A stretch of 64,000 nt of DNA from Terriglobales bacterium (GTDB taxonomy: Bacteria > Acidobacteriota > Terriglobia > Terriglobales > Acidobacteriaceae). The stretch is taken from positions 1 through 64,000 of the forward strand of contig DATMXP010000054.1 in assembly GCA_035561515.1 (NCBI GenBank). Reading direction: 5' to 3'. A program made the position numbers and the translations under genes. Below are positions 1 to 9,263 of this stretch, piece after piece (within the stretch, counting starts at the first letter, position 1; every line of letters starts with the position of its first letter). A model generated the notes under the pieces. That model was not told the origin of the DNA. It ran no database searches and worked only from the letters and a program-made list of their open reading frames with translations.

Positions 1-975
1 GGGTTGGGGTTCCTGGCGCATGCCCCTGGTCAACAGTTCACGCAAAACCATGGCGTTGCGGCGAGACTCTTCGCTTCTATTCGCATATAGCTGATGGGCG
101 TGGTGTCTGCCGGATTTTCGGGAGCGGGACGCCATCCGGTGCGACAGTTCGGCATTCTCTTCCAAAACGCGTAAAGCGGCCCAGAGTGCTCGCTCGACAT
201 CGAGAGACTGATCCTGGAGCATGGTGTCGGCCGTGAAAGCATGGCCTACGCGGCAACGGAACCTCAGCGTCCCACCCTCATCTGCTTCCCACAGAGTGCC
301 GTGGCATTCGGGACAAGTAAAGACCGAGGTATTTCCGGCGTGTTCATTGTTCGTCGCCATGGGTGTTTCCTGTTCAAGTGACGAGACGGGCATTGGCTCG
401 GTGGCAATGCTAACCATCAATGTCGCCAATTCCCGTATTGGGACAATGTGATCGGGCTGCACTCGTTCGAGTGCATTGCGTGGCATATCGGGAACAATCG
501 CGTCGTCGGGATCCTGAACGACGGTGATACCACCGGCTTCCTTGATGGACCACAGGCCGATGCTTCCATCGTCGAGGTACCCGCTGAGAACGATTCCGGC
601 CGCGGCAGATCCGTATTCGCGGGCTGCACTCCGGAAGAGCGGGTCAATGGCAGGACGATGACGGTTCTCAACGGGTCCGGTCACAAGGCGGATATGCCCA
701 TCCCGCACGGTCAGGTGGTAGTTGGGGGGTGCGACGTAGACAGTTCCAGGCTTCATGTGAACACCGTCGGTTGCAGGCCTGACGACCAGTTTGCTGTCGC
801 GCTGAAACACATAACTAAGCTGCCCGGGGGAGTCCAGTGGCGTATGGATAACGACGAGAATGGGACTGGGGAAGCTACGCGGCAAGGCACTCAGAAGTTG
901 ACGGAGCGCTTCGATAGCTCCTGCGGAACCGCCTATTACAAACAACCGGTCATTCGGGGACCCGTTCCTGGGCAC
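1..975 (-). CDS. cheB: CheB-type protein-glutamate methylesterase, C-terminus cut by window edge
   Basis: Stand-alone CheB-like methylesterase, expected to demethylate chemoreceptor glutamates. The frame is open from a GTG at 975 to the left edge, about 325 residues, so the C-terminus is missing. The N-terminus carries IGGSAGA with likely nucleophile Ser17. His44 sits in VVIHTP, and LSGYLDDGS supplies the expected acidic residue. No receiver domain precedes the esterase, so control is not by ordinary CheA phosphorylation of this protein. After the catalytic part there is a Cys/His cluster (CPEC, then FRCRVGH), probably a small zinc ribbon, followed by a helical tail. The GTG directly follows the TAA of the upstream coiled-coil gene, which suggests translational coupling. 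Family call is firm; the target receptor is not visible. Confidence 0.85.
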   Translation of the reverse strand, partial: MPRNGSPNDRLFVIGGSAGAIEALRQLLSALPRSFPSPILVVIHTPLDSPGQLSYVFQRDSKLVVRPATDGVHMKPGTVYVAPPNYHLTVRDGHIRLVTGPVENRHRPAIDPLFRSAAREYGSAAAGIVLSGYLDDGSIGLWSIKEAGGITVVQDPDDAIVPDMPRNALERVQPDHIVPIRELATLMVSIATEPMPVSSLEQETPMATNNEHAGNTSVFTCPECHGTLWEADEGGTLRFRCRVGHAFTADTMLQDQSLDVERALWAALRVLEENAELSHRMASRSRKSGRHHAHQLYANRSEESRRNAMVLRELLTRGMRQEPQP

Positions 976-1194
976 TTACACCTCACGCTTTTGGCGCTGC
1001 TTTCTATCGTGGGCCGCTTCTTCACGAATCGATTTGGCTCGGAGGTGAGCATCCTGAGCGTCCAGGTGAGCTTGATCGACGCCGGCATGCAACTTCTCCA
1101 CTTTTTGGTGAAGTTCACGAGCCTTCTTCTCCAAGGCCTCAGCTTGTTGCGCCACGTCTAGCCGTGCCGGTGGGGTGTTTGGCTTCTTAGGCAT
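976..1194 (-). CDS. small charged coiled-coil protein upstream of cheB
   Basis: A 72-residue protein of unknown function. From about residue 14 onward it is almost entirely helical and charged, with heptad-like Leu/Ala/His spacing (AEALEKKARELHQKVEKLH), and it ends in a basic KQRQKREV tail. A Pro-rich MPKKPNTPP head suggests a flexible N-terminus. I chose the ATG at 1194 because the upstream extension has Cys/Arg-rich, non-protein-like composition and would run into the leader of the divergent HTH gene. The stop codon abuts the GTG of cheB, so the two are probably co-transcribed and translationally coupled. It could be a structural partner of the methylesterase; that is inference from position only. 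Confidence 0.55.
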   Translation of the reverse strand: MPKKPNTPPARLDVAQQAEALEKKARELHQKVEKLHAGVDQAHLDAQDAHLRAKSIREEAAHDRKQRQKREV

Positions 1195-1373
1195 CGGAGG
1201 TTTGGATGCCCGGGGCGAACAGCCAGAGGTCTTATGGCCTATACGGCTGCCGTACACACAAAATCGGCATCTATATTTGGGCAGAGGCCAGCGTTGTCTC
1301 CGGTAGAGAACAGGTATACAGTTTGCGTAACGGTCGAAGATCACCAGCTACACGCGTCATGCAGGAAAATCAA

Positions 1374-1769
1374 ATGAGCACCGGACAGGTTCTTACATCG
1401 TGGAAAGAGATTGCCTCTTACATGGGAAAAGGTGTCAGGACTGTGCAAAGGTGGGAGCAAGAACTTGGACTTCCCGTCCGCCGACCCGGTGAGGACCGGC
1501 ACATTGTTCTGGCCTTTCCTGCGGAACTGGAGCAATGGGCTCGTCGGAATCGCGACTCTGAATCGAAGACGGCGAGTTCCGGAAACGGAAATGGGCATCA
1601 TCCGCACGCCGCGTCGCATGCGAACGTACGCCGGATGAGAGAACTTGTGCAAGTTACCCTGCAACAGACTCGAATGACCCAGCAGAAGGTGGCGGAAGTT
1701 CTGAAGAAATGTGAGAAGGCGTCTCAATTGCGCCGAGTCCCACCAACTGAAATCGCAAAAGAGTATTGA
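1374..1769 (+). CDS. helix-turn-helix DNA-binding protein
   Basis: 131-residue probable transcription factor. Residues about 6-50 (TSWKEIASYMGKGVRTVQRW, then ELGLPVRRP) match the short MerR/excisionase-like helix-turn-helix common in acidobacterial regulators. The second half is a Gly/Asn/His-rich linker followed by a Gln/Lys-rich amphipathic helix that may dimerise. The ATG at 1374 is preferred over earlier starts because AGGA lies at a good distance upstream and the HTH starts only a few residues in. It is transcribed divergently from the coiled-coil/cheB pair, so it may regulate them; no operator was identified. Confidence 0.7.
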   Translation: MSTGQVLTSWKEIASYMGKGVRTVQRWEQELGLPVRRPGEDRHIVLAFPAELEQWARRNRDSESKTASSGNGNGHHPHAASHANVRRMRELVQVTLQQTRMTQQKVAEVLKKCEKASQLRRVPPTEIAKEY

Positions 1770-1910
1770 GATTTCAGTCGAATCAACAGAACCGAAGAGG
1801 CCCGAGAAGGTCTAGCGAGAGACGGGCCGAGGCTTCTGAGCCAGGACGGCAAGAGGAATACATTACCCTCGGGAGCGTCCTTATGGTTACTAACCTAGCA
1901 ACTTTCCCGA

Positions 1911-1938
1911 TTGACAATTTGTGTCACTCCTAAATAAT
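1911..1938 (+). promoter_or_regulatory. sigma70-like promoter for the pil operon
   Basis: TTGACA at 1911-1916 matches the -35 consensus exactly. AATAAT at 1933-1938 matches five of six -10 positions, with a 16-base spacer. It lies about 110 bases before the pilB start, leaving an untranslated leader of about 100 bases that contains a small hairpin (GAGG-GGTGT / ACACC-TC near 1977-2000). The surrounding stretch is clearly AT-richer than the genes. Confidence 0.6.
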
Positions 1939-2045
1939 TCTGCTACTCGCGAAATTTGTGTGTCTGTGCGCGACTAAGAGGGGTGTCTCTACACCTCTGG
2001 GCGGACGCCAATAGCAGTTTTTGTCGGTACGGGGAGCCTAAAGGG

Positions 2046-3767
2046 ATGTCACAACGGCTGGGAGATCTTCTAGTACGCGAGAAGGTCATCACCTCTGAGC
2101 AGTTGGATTCTGCGCTAAAAGCCCAGAAAGATACGGGCGGCCGCTTAGGCTCTATCCTGGTAAAACTAGGGTTTCTTTCTGACGAAGACGTAACGAATTT
2201 CCTTTCACGCCAGTACGGCGTTCCCGCAATCAACCTGAACTATTTCGAGATCGACCCAGCGGTGGTAAAGCTGGTACCGCACGAAACCGCAAAGCGGTAC
2301 CAGATTCTGCCGCTGAGCCGCGTGGGTGCGTCGCTGACGATCGCCATGGTGGATCCGACGAACGTGTTCGCCATGGACGATATCAAGTTCATGACCGGCT
2401 TCAACATCGAGCCGGTAGTCGCGTCGGAAACGTCGATCCTCGAGGGCATCGAAAAGGCCTACTCCGGTCCGTCGCAGCCTGAGGAAGATCTGGAAACGGT
2501 AATGTCGTCGTTAACCGACATCGCCGACAGCGACGTGGAATTGCAGGCGGAGGAGTCCGAAGCCGCGCTCGCAGAGCTGGAAAAGGCGGCCGAAGAAGCG
2601 CCGATTGTGAAGCTGGTGAACATGGTACTCACCGACGCGGTGAAGCGCGGAGCCAGCGATATTCACATCGAGCCGTACGAAAAAGATTTCCGCGTCCGCT
2701 TCCGCATTGACGGCGTGCTGCAGACGATCATGAATCCGCCGGCGAAGCTGAAGGACGCCATCACCTCACGTATCAAGATCATGTCGAAGCTGGACATCAG
2801 CGAAAAGCGCCTGCCGCAAGACGGACGCATCATGCTGAAAGTCAACGTGGGGGGGAAGAAGAAACAGCTCGACTATCGCGTGAGCACCCTACCGACGTTG
2901 TTCGGCGAAAAGATTGTTCTTCGTCTGCTGGATAAAGAAAACCTGCGGCTGGACATGACGAAGCTCGGCTTCGAGAGCGAGTCGCTGGAGAAGTTCTCGC
3001 GCGCCATCCTGAAGCCATACGGCATGGTGCTGGTAACGGGGCCGACAGGATCCGGCAAAACGAATACGCTGTACTCATCGATTTCGCAGCTCAACAAGCC
3101 CGACACCAACATCATGACGGCCGAGGATCCGGTCGAGTTCCAGTTGGCGGGCGTGAACCAGGTCCAAATGAAGGAATCGATCGGGTTGAACTTCGCCGCG
3201 GCACTAAGGTCATTCCTGCGGCAGGACCCGAACATCATCCTGGTGGGCGAAATCCGAGACTTTGAAACGGCTGAAATTGCTATTAAGGCCGCATTGACGG
3301 GCCACCTGGTGCTTTCAACCCTGCACACCAACGGCGCTCCCGAAACCATCAGCCGCTTGATGAACATGGGTATTGAACCGTTCCTGGTGGCGACCGCCGT
3401 TCACTTGATTTGTGCGCAACGTCTGGTGCGTCGCGTTTGCGCGAACTGCGCGGAGGAACTGGACCTCCCAGTGCAAGCGCTGCTTGATGCCGGATTCACT
3501 GCAGAAGAGGCGAAGACCTTCAAGCCGAAAAAGGGCAAGGGTTGCGGAACCTGCAATAACACGGGCTATAAGGGACGCGCGGGACTCTACGAGGTGATGG
3601 AGATCGACGACGACATCCGTGAGCTGATTCTTGTGGGTGCGTCCGCCTTGGAACTGAAAAAGAAAGCTATCGAACGAGGCATGCTTACACTCCGCCGGAG
3701 CGGCTTGGTTAAGGTGATGCAAGGCGTCACGACACTGGAAGAAGTCGCTCGCGAGACGGTGCATTGA
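2046..3767 (+). CDS. pilB: type IV pilus assembly ATPase PilB (GspE/PulE family)
   Basis: Hexameric cytoplasmic ATPase that drives pilin polymerisation from the inner-membrane PilC platform. The 573-residue length fits PilB. An N-terminal MshEN/GspE-N domain (about 1-150, LGDLLVREKVIT...) precedes the motor domain. Walker A GPTGSGKT is at about 332-339, with Walker B ILVGEIRD near 400. A tetracysteine zinc site is formed by CANC near 465 and CGTC near 500. The N-terminal GspE domain in PilB homologues often binds c-di-GMP, and a GGDEF/PilZ cluster lies elsewhere in this window. The ATG at 2046 is preferred because the earlier in-frame start adds a Cys-rich segment before the conserved MSQRLGDLL start. 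First gene of pilBTCSR. Confidence 0.93.
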   Translation: MSQRLGDLLVREKVITSEQLDSALKAQKDTGGRLGSILVKLGFLSDEDVTNFLSRQYGVPAINLNYFEIDPAVVKLVPHETAKRYQILPLSRVGASLTIAMVDPTNVFAMDDIKFMTGFNIEPVVASETSILEGIEKAYSGPSQPEEDLETVMSSLTDIADSDVELQAEESEAALAELEKAAEEAPIVKLVNMVLTDAVKRGASDIHIEPYEKDFRVRFRIDGVLQTIMNPPAKLKDAITSRIKIMSKLDISEKRLPQDGRIMLKVNVGGKKKQLDYRVSTLPTLFGEKIVLRLLDKENLRLDMTKLGFESESLEKFSRAILKPYGMVLVTGPTGSGKTNTLYSSISQLNKPDTNIMTAEDPVEFQLAGVNQVQMKESIGLNFAAALRSFLRQDPNIILVGEIRDFETAEIAIKAALTGHLVLSTLHTNGAPETISRLMNMGIEPFLVATAVHLICAQRLVRRVCANCAEELDLPVQALLDAGFTAEEAKTFKPKKGKGCGTCNNTGYKGRAGLYEVMEIDDDIRELILVGASALELKKKAIERGMLTLRRSGLVKVMQGVTTLEEVARETVH

Positions 3768-3788
3768 GATTGAGGAGAGGACGACAGA

Positions 3789-4898
3789 ATGGCTGCTAGT
3801 TTGAGCGACCTGCTCAAGAAAATGGTGGAGATGGGCGGCAGCGATCTCCACATTACTACGAATACACCGCCGCAGATTCGCCTGCACGGACACCTGCAGC
3901 CTTTGGATTTGCCACCGCTTGCGGCCGCTGAAACCAAGGCTCTGGCGTATAGCGTGATGACCGACGCCCAGAAGCACCGCTTCGAAGAAGATCTGGAACT
4001 CGACTTTTCATTTGGACTGAAAGGACTGGCCCGATTCCGCGCCAACGTATTCAACCAGCGCGGCGCGTCGGCGGCTGTGTTCCGCGTTATTCCTTACGAG
4101 ATCAAGTCGTTTGCGCAATTAAATCTTCCTCCCGTGGTTTCGAAGCTGTGCGACAAGCCGAGGGGATTGATTCTCGTGACCGGGCCAACCGGTTCCGGTA
4201 AGTCCACCACGCTGGCCGCCATGCTCGACAAGATCAACAGCGAACGGCATGAGCACATGCTGACGATCGAGGATCCGATCGAGTTCGTGCATCAGCACAA
4301 GAACTGCCTGGTAAACCAGCGCGAAGTCCATGCGGATACAAAATCGTTCTCAAACGCGCTGCGTGCCGCTCTTCGTGAAGATCCTGACGTGGTGCTGATC
4401 GGCGAAATGCGCGATCTGGAGACGATTGAATCGGCCCTGCGCATTGCGGAAACGGGCCACCTCACTTTCGGAACGTTGCACACGAATTCAGCATCGTCGA
4501 CCATCAACCGCATCATCGACGTTTTTCCGGCACACCAGCAGCCGCAAATCCGTGCGCAGCTCTCCATGGTTTTGGAAGGAATTCTTTGCCAGGCGCTGCT
4601 GCCGAAGGTCGGCGGACAGGGCCGCGTGATGTCGATGGAAATCTTGATTCCGAATGCCGCCGTGCGAAACCTGATTCGCGAAGACAAGATCCACCAGATC
4701 TATTCGGCGATGCAGTCGGGGCAGGACAAGTACGGAATGCAGACGTTCAACCAGTCGCTTGCGACATTGTATTTCCAGAAGCAGATCACGCTGGAAACTG
4801 CATTGCAGCGCTCGTCCTCACCGGACGAATTACAGGAAATGATCAACCGCGGCGCCGGTCTTAACAAGACGAGCGCGGCGGCTCCAGGCAAGAGATAA
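3789..4898 (+). CDS. pilT: type IV pilus retraction ATPase PilT
   Basis: Cytoplasmic hexameric ATPase that depolymerises pili and powers twitching. At 369 residues it is of usual PilT length. Walker A GPTGSGKS lies at about residues 131-138 and the Walker B region GEMRD near 204. The C-terminal AVRNLIREDKIHQIYSAMQ segment matches the PilT-specific AIRNLIRE retraction motif. A GAGGAGAGGA purine run precedes the ATG. It starts 21 bases after pilB and is followed by pilC 27 bases later, so it lies in one transcription unit. Confidence 0.95.
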   Translation: MAASLSDLLKKMVEMGGSDLHITTNTPPQIRLHGHLQPLDLPPLAAAETKALAYSVMTDAQKHRFEEDLELDFSFGLKGLARFRANVFNQRGASAAVFRVIPYEIKSFAQLNLPPVVSKLCDKPRGLILVTGPTGSGKSTTLAAMLDKINSERHEHMLTIEDPIEFVHQHKNCLVNQREVHADTKSFSNALRAALREDPDVVLIGEMRDLETIESALRIAETGHLTFGTLHTNSASSTINRIIDVFPAHQQPQIRAQLSMVLEGILCQALLPKVGGQGRVMSMEILIPNAAVRNLIREDKIHQIYSAMQSGQDKYGMQTFNQSLATLYFQKQITLETALQRSSSPDELQEMINRGAGLNKTSAAAPGKR

Positions 4899-4925
4899 CG
4901 AGTTCGGCACCGAACGAGGTGGCTT

Positions 4926-6134
4926 ATGCCAGTTTTCACATTCACGGCGAAAGACGCAGGCGGCAAGAAAGTCGCGGGCGAACGCGTCGCCGAAAACAAG
5001 CAGGTATTGCAGGGGCAATTGCGCCGCGAGCGCCTGAGCGAGTTCACGATCAAGGAAAAGGGCAAGGAATTCGCACTGCCCACGTTCGGCTCGGGCAAGG
5101 TGCCGGTGAAGGATATTGCCATCTTCTTTCGGCAATTCTCGGTGATGATCGATGCCGGCCTGCCGCTGGTGCAATGTCTTGAGATTCTCGCGGCGAACCA
5201 GGAAAACGTGGCGTTCCAAAAAGCACTCACGCGCGTCCGGACCACGGTGGAAGGCGGCGCCACGCTGGCCAACGCCATGCGCGGAGAGCCGAAGGTCTTC
5301 GATGACCTGACGACAAACATGATCGAAGCCGGTGAAACCGGCGGTATTCTCGACACCATTCTTCAGCGCCTGGCCACCTACGTAGAAAAGGCCGTGAAGT
5401 TGAAAGCAGCGGTGAAGTCGGCGTTGATCTACCCGGTATCGGTTATCAGCATCGCCGTCATCATCGTCGGCTGCCTGCTGAAGTTCGTGGTGCCGATCTT
5501 CATCAACCTGTTCGCCAGCTTGCAGGTCGACCTCCCGCTGCCGACTCGAATTGTTATCGGCCTCAGCAACCTCGTCAGCAATTTCTGGTACGTGCCGATC
5601 GGATTGATCGTCGGTTTAGTCATTGTCGTCAAGCAGATGAAGAAGAATCCCAAGGGCCGCCTGGCGTGGGATTCGATGATGCTGAAGCTGCCGGTTTTCG
5701 GCATGGTGCTTCGCAAGATCGCCGTCGCTCGTTTCAGCCGTACCCTCGGTACGCTGCTCACTTCGGGCGTCTCAATCCTTGAAGCGCTGACGATTACGGC
5801 AAAGACATCTGGGAACGCCGTTCTGGAGCACGCGCTGTTCAAGGTACGCAAGGCGATCGAAGAAGGCCGGACCATCGTGGATCCGCTGAAGGAAAGCGGC
5901 GTGTTCCCGAATATGGTGACGCAGATGATCGGCGTCGGCGAAGCGACCGGCGCCATGGATGCCATGCTGCAGAAGATCGCCGACTTCTACGAAGACGAAG
6001 TGGACGCTGCCACCAAGAACATGCTGACGTTGCTCGAACCGATCATGATCGCGTTCCTTGGTACCGCCGTCGGTGGCATTGTGATTTCGCTTTACATGCC
6101 GCTGTTCTCGATGATCGCAAAACTCTCCGGATAA
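4926..6134 (+). CDS. pilC: type IV pilus inner-membrane platform protein PilC
   Basis: Polytopic inner-membrane protein (402 residues) that couples the PilB/PilT motors to pilin subunits. It has the two-fold GspF/T2SSF repeat: a cytoplasmic helical domain with RQFSVMIDAGLPLVQCLEIL near 65-90, repeated later as RTLGTLLTSGVSILEALTIT. Each half is followed by hydrophobic segments, including VSVISIAVIIVGCLLKFVVP and IMIAFLGTAVGGIVISLYMP at the C-terminus. GAGGTGG precedes the ATG. Located between pilT and pilS in the same operon. Confidence 0.95.
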   Translation: MPVFTFTAKDAGGKKVAGERVAENKQVLQGQLRRERLSEFTIKEKGKEFALPTFGSGKVPVKDIAIFFRQFSVMIDAGLPLVQCLEILAANQENVAFQKALTRVRTTVEGGATLANAMRGEPKVFDDLTTNMIEAGETGGILDTILQRLATYVEKAVKLKAAVKSALIYPVSVISIAVIIVGCLLKFVVPIFINLFASLQVDLPLPTRIVIGLSNLVSNFWYVPIGLIVGLVIVVKQMKKNPKGRLAWDSMMLKLPVFGMVLRKIAVARFSRTLGTLLTSGVSILEALTITAKTSGNAVLEHALFKVRKAIEEGRTIVDPLKESGVFPNMVTQMIGVGEATGAMDAMLQKIADFYEDEVDAATKNMLTLLEPIMIAFLGTAVGGIVISLYMPLFSMIAKLSG

Positions 6135-6140
6135 TAGGTA

Positions 6141-7889
6141 GTGAGCAGAGGAACTACAGATACGACCGGACCTGGACGCGTTGGCGTCCAGGTATCTTCC
6201 GGCAACTTCAATGACCGCGCTTGGTTGGCGTGGCTCATCAAAGTCCGAATCATCATCATCACGTTCCTGCTGGGAATCGAGTTAGCGATTACCAGCCTGG
6301 TCCCGACTGGCGTCGACAAGACGGCATTCGTGGCGGTGGTGGCGCTCTGCTACACGCTTGCCATGTTCTACGCCGTGCTGCTCTGGGTGTGGCATGAAGT
6401 ACGGTTGCAGCCCAAAGTGCAGGTGCTCACGGACCTGGGGATGGCCACCGCCCTGGTGTACGTTACTGGCGGAATCGATAGTTCCTTCAATTTTCTTTTT
6501 CCGCTGATCATCATCATCGGCAGCATCCTGCTGACTCGTTCGTGGGCATATATGGTCGCCGCGTTGGCGTTCATCTTCCACGGCGCCATGCTGGAGTTGT
6601 CGTACTTTGAGGTAATCAAGTCATACTCGCTGCTGAAACCGGACTTGCGTTCCCTTCAGGCGAGCATCCTGTTGAACTTCGTTGCGTATCTTGCGATTGC
6701 TTACCTTGCGAGCCGCCTGAGCACGAAGCTGCGACAGGTGGACGTTGAACTAAAAGACAAAAGTGGCGAACTCGAGGATTTGCAGGCACTGCACGAGAAC
6801 ATCGTGCAATCGATCAATACCGGCCTGGTCACGACGAACCTTGATGGACGGATTCGCGTGGTGAATGCAGCGGCGGAGAGTTTGCTGGGCAAATCGGCGG
6901 AAGAATTGATTGGGGTTCCGGTAGCGCAGTTGTTCCTGGATCGGCTGCCGGCTCCCGGTTCGAGCATGACCCACGGCGAAGTACGCCTGCAATGTGAAAC
7001 CGGTCCCCGAAGGCAGAAGACGTTTGCCATTACGGCAGCGGTCCTGAATTCGCCACACAGCGGTCCCGATGGTTATGTCTATATGTTCGAGGACCTCACA
7101 GAGATACGACGCTTGGAGCGCGAAGTGCGTCTGCGTGACAGGCTGTCAGCTGTAGGACGCATGGCTGCCGGAATCGCGCACGAGATCCGCAATCCATTGT
7201 CTTCCATTGCGGGATCGGTGAAGGTTCTCTCCGAAGTCGCTGCGCTCGACGATGAGCAAAAGGTGCTCGTCAATATCGTAAATCGCGAGTCGGAGCGGCT
7301 CAACGCCATCATCTCCGATTTTCTGATGTACACGCGAGAGAAGCAGTACGAGTTCGCTCACGTGGATCTCGTTCCGGTGCTGGACGAGACGCTGGTGTTG
7401 CTCGAAAACAGCCAGGCCGCGAACGATGCTTCAGGCAAAATCAATATCGTTCGCGATTTCAGAACTCAGCGCGCGGTGACGGTCGCCGACCGCGACCGGT
7501 TGAAACAGGTCTTCTGGAATATCTGCGACAACGCCATGCGCGCGATGGCGGACGGCGGCACGCTAACTGTGTCGCTAAAGGAAGTAGAAGAAGCGAATTG
7601 GCTGATCTCTTTTGCCGACACAGGCAAAGGAATGGTGGGTTCGCAAATCGAAAAGATGTTCGAGCCGTTCCAGTCGGATTTTGCCGGCGGCACCGGGCTG
7701 GGACTCGCAATCGTCTACCAGATCATTCAGGCGCACGACGGCAAGATTTCCGTGCGTTCGGCTCCCGGCGAGGGCGCCGAGTTCATCATCCGGCTGAAGC
7801 GTTCGGCCGAGCCGGTTATCGAAGAAGCGCCGGAGGTGGCAATTCCGGCGGCTGCTTCTGTGGGTTCAGGGAAGGTACACCATGGGTAA
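6141..7889 (+). CDS. pilS: PilS-like membrane sensor histidine kinase
   Basis: Sensor kinase of the PilS/PilR pair, 582 residues. The first 190 residues contain about six hydrophobic segments, as in PilS. These are followed by a short coiled linker, a PAS domain (about 225-330, NTGLVTTNLDGRI), a HisKA domain with phosphoacceptor His347 in GIAHEIRNP, and a HATPase domain with N-box NICDNAMRAM and the GTGLGLAIVYQI G-box. The GTG at 6141 lies 6 bases after the pilC stop, and the gene overlaps pilR by 8 bases, so expression is coupled. By analogy it senses pilin levels in the membrane; no pilin gene is in this window. Confidence 0.9.
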   Translation: MSRGTTDTTGPGRVGVQVSSGNFNDRAWLAWLIKVRIIIITFLLGIELAITSLVPTGVDKTAFVAVVALCYTLAMFYAVLLWVWHEVRLQPKVQVLTDLGMATALVYVTGGIDSSFNFLFPLIIIIGSILLTRSWAYMVAALAFIFHGAMLELSYFEVIKSYSLLKPDLRSLQASILLNFVAYLAIAYLASRLSTKLRQVDVELKDKSGELEDLQALHENIVQSINTGLVTTNLDGRIRVVNAAAESLLGKSAEELIGVPVAQLFLDRLPAPGSSMTHGEVRLQCETGPRRQKTFAITAAVLNSPHSGPDGYVYMFEDLTEIRRLEREVRLRDRLSAVGRMAAGIAHEIRNPLSSIAGSVKVLSEVAALDDEQKVLVNIVNRESERLNAIISDFLMYTREKQYEFAHVDLVPVLDETLVLLENSQAANDASGKINIVRDFRTQRAVTVADRDRLKQVFWNICDNAMRAMADGGTLTVSLKEVEEANWLISFADTGKGMVGSQIEKMFEPFQSDFAGGTGLGLAIVYQIIQAHDGKISVRSAPGEGAEFIIRLKRSAEPVIEEAPEVAIPAAASVGSGKVHHG

Positions 7890-9261
7890 CATCCTGGTCT
7901 GCGATGACGAGCGCTCGATTTGCGAGATGCTGGAGATCTCGCTGCGCAAGGAAGGTCATCGGGTAGAGACCGTAATGTCGGGAGAAGCGGCGAAGAAGAA
8001 GATCGATTCGGCGCTGTTCGACGTCGTGATCACCGACATTCGTATGCCGAACATCAATGGCATCGAAGTGCTGCGACACGCTCACAATGTGTCGCCAGAT
8101 ACATCCGTCATCCTGATCACAGCCGTCGATGATATGCAGGCCGCGGTGGACGCCGTAAAAGCCGGCGGAGCCTACGACTATATCCGCAAGGGCCCCGGGC
8201 TGCTCGAGGACGTGAAGGTTTCGTTAAAGCAGGCGGTTACAGCACAAAACCTGCAGCGGCAGAACATTGCGTTGCGTCGCGACGCAGCGGGACGGAATTC
8301 GCTGGATAACATCGTGGGCGTCAGCGCCGCGATGGAGAAGCTAAAGGCGACGGTCCGCACCGTTGCAACGACGGCGAGCACGGTTCTGATTCATGGTGAA
8401 AGCGGCACTGGTAAGGAACTTGTCGCGCGCGCAGTGCATGCATGCTCGTTGCGTGCGGCAGAGCCGTTTGTTTCCATCAACTGCGGCGCGTTCCCGGAAA
8501 CCCTCCTTGAAAGCGAACTGTTTGGATATGTGAAAGGAGCCTTCACCGGCGCGAACACGAACAAGAACGGCCTGTTCGAAGTCGCCAATGGCGGCACGAT
8601 CTTCCTCGACGAAATCAGCGAGATGTCGTTGACCATGCAGGTAAAACTTCTGCGTGTGTTGCAGGAACGCTGCCTGCGTCCGGTAGGAGGAACGAATGAA
8701 ATTGCAATTGATGTGCGTGTGATCGCCGCAACCAACAAGAGCCTCGACGACCTTGTGGCCGAGAACCAGTTTCGCGAAGACCTCTACTACCGGTTGAGCG
8801 TGATTCCCGTCGAAGTACCGCCGCTCCGCGACCGCCGCGAGGACATTCCGCTGCTGGCGAACCACTTCCTCAAGAAGTACGCTCCGGCGGCAGGGAAGAC
8901 CATCCTGAAGATCGCGCCTGAAGCATTAAAGATGCTGTGCGCCTACGAGTGGCCGGGAAATGTCCGTCAGCTAGAGAACACCGTCGAACGAGCGGTAGCC
9001 CTGGAACAGACGGAGGAGTTGCATGTTGACCTTCCGTCAGAGCGTCCGAAGACGCGTGCGGCTGCCGCGGGAGTTGGCGGAGGTGTGATTCCAACGATCC
9101 CGACCGACGGCATCGATATGGAACGCTACGTGGCCGACCTGGAAAAGGGAATGATCCTGAATGCGCTGAAGCAGTCGAACGGCGTGCAGACCAAGGCGGC
9201 AGACTTATTGAAGTTGAGCTATCGCAGTTTTCGGCACCTGCTTAAAAAGTACGATATCTAG
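7882..9261 (+). CDS. pilR: PilR-like sigma54-dependent response regulator
   Basis: 459-residue enhancer-binding regulator. It has a receiver domain (1-120) with phosphoacceptor Asp52 in ITDIRMPN and a sigma54-interacting AAA+ domain. The Walker A GESGTGKE is near 172 and the sigma54-contact loop GAFTGA near 219. A Fis-type HTH is at the C-terminus (QTKAADLLKLSYRSFRHLL). The ATG overlaps the end of pilS in ATGGGTAA. In characterised systems PilR activates pilin transcription with RpoN, so its target promoter probably lies outside this window. The pilB promoter seen here looks sigma70-like. Confidence 0.92.
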   Translation: MGNILVCDDERSICEMLEISLRKEGHRVETVMSGEAAKKKIDSALFDVVITDIRMPNINGIEVLRHAHNVSPDTSVILITAVDDMQAAVDAVKAGGAYDYIRKGPGLLEDVKVSLKQAVTAQNLQRQNIALRRDAAGRNSLDNIVGVSAAMEKLKATVRTVATTASTVLIHGESGTGKELVARAVHACSLRAAEPFVSINCGAFPETLLESELFGYVKGAFTGANTNKNGLFEVANGGTIFLDEISEMSLTMQVKLLRVLQERCLRPVGGTNEIAIDVRVIAATNKSLDDLVAENQFREDLYYRLSVIPVEVPPLRDRREDIPLLANHFLKKYAPAAGKTILKIAPEALKMLCAYEWPGNVRQLENTVERAVALEQTEELHVDLPSERPKTRAAAAGVGGGVIPTIPTDGIDMERYVADLEKGMILNALKQSNGVQTKAADLLKLSYRSFRHLLKKYDI

Positions 9262-9263
9262 AA

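Noticed and set aside
1770..2045. possible c-di-GMP (GEMM) riboswitch before pilB
   Set aside because: Such switches precede pilus genes in some bacteria, but the conserved GEMM core sequences are not present here.
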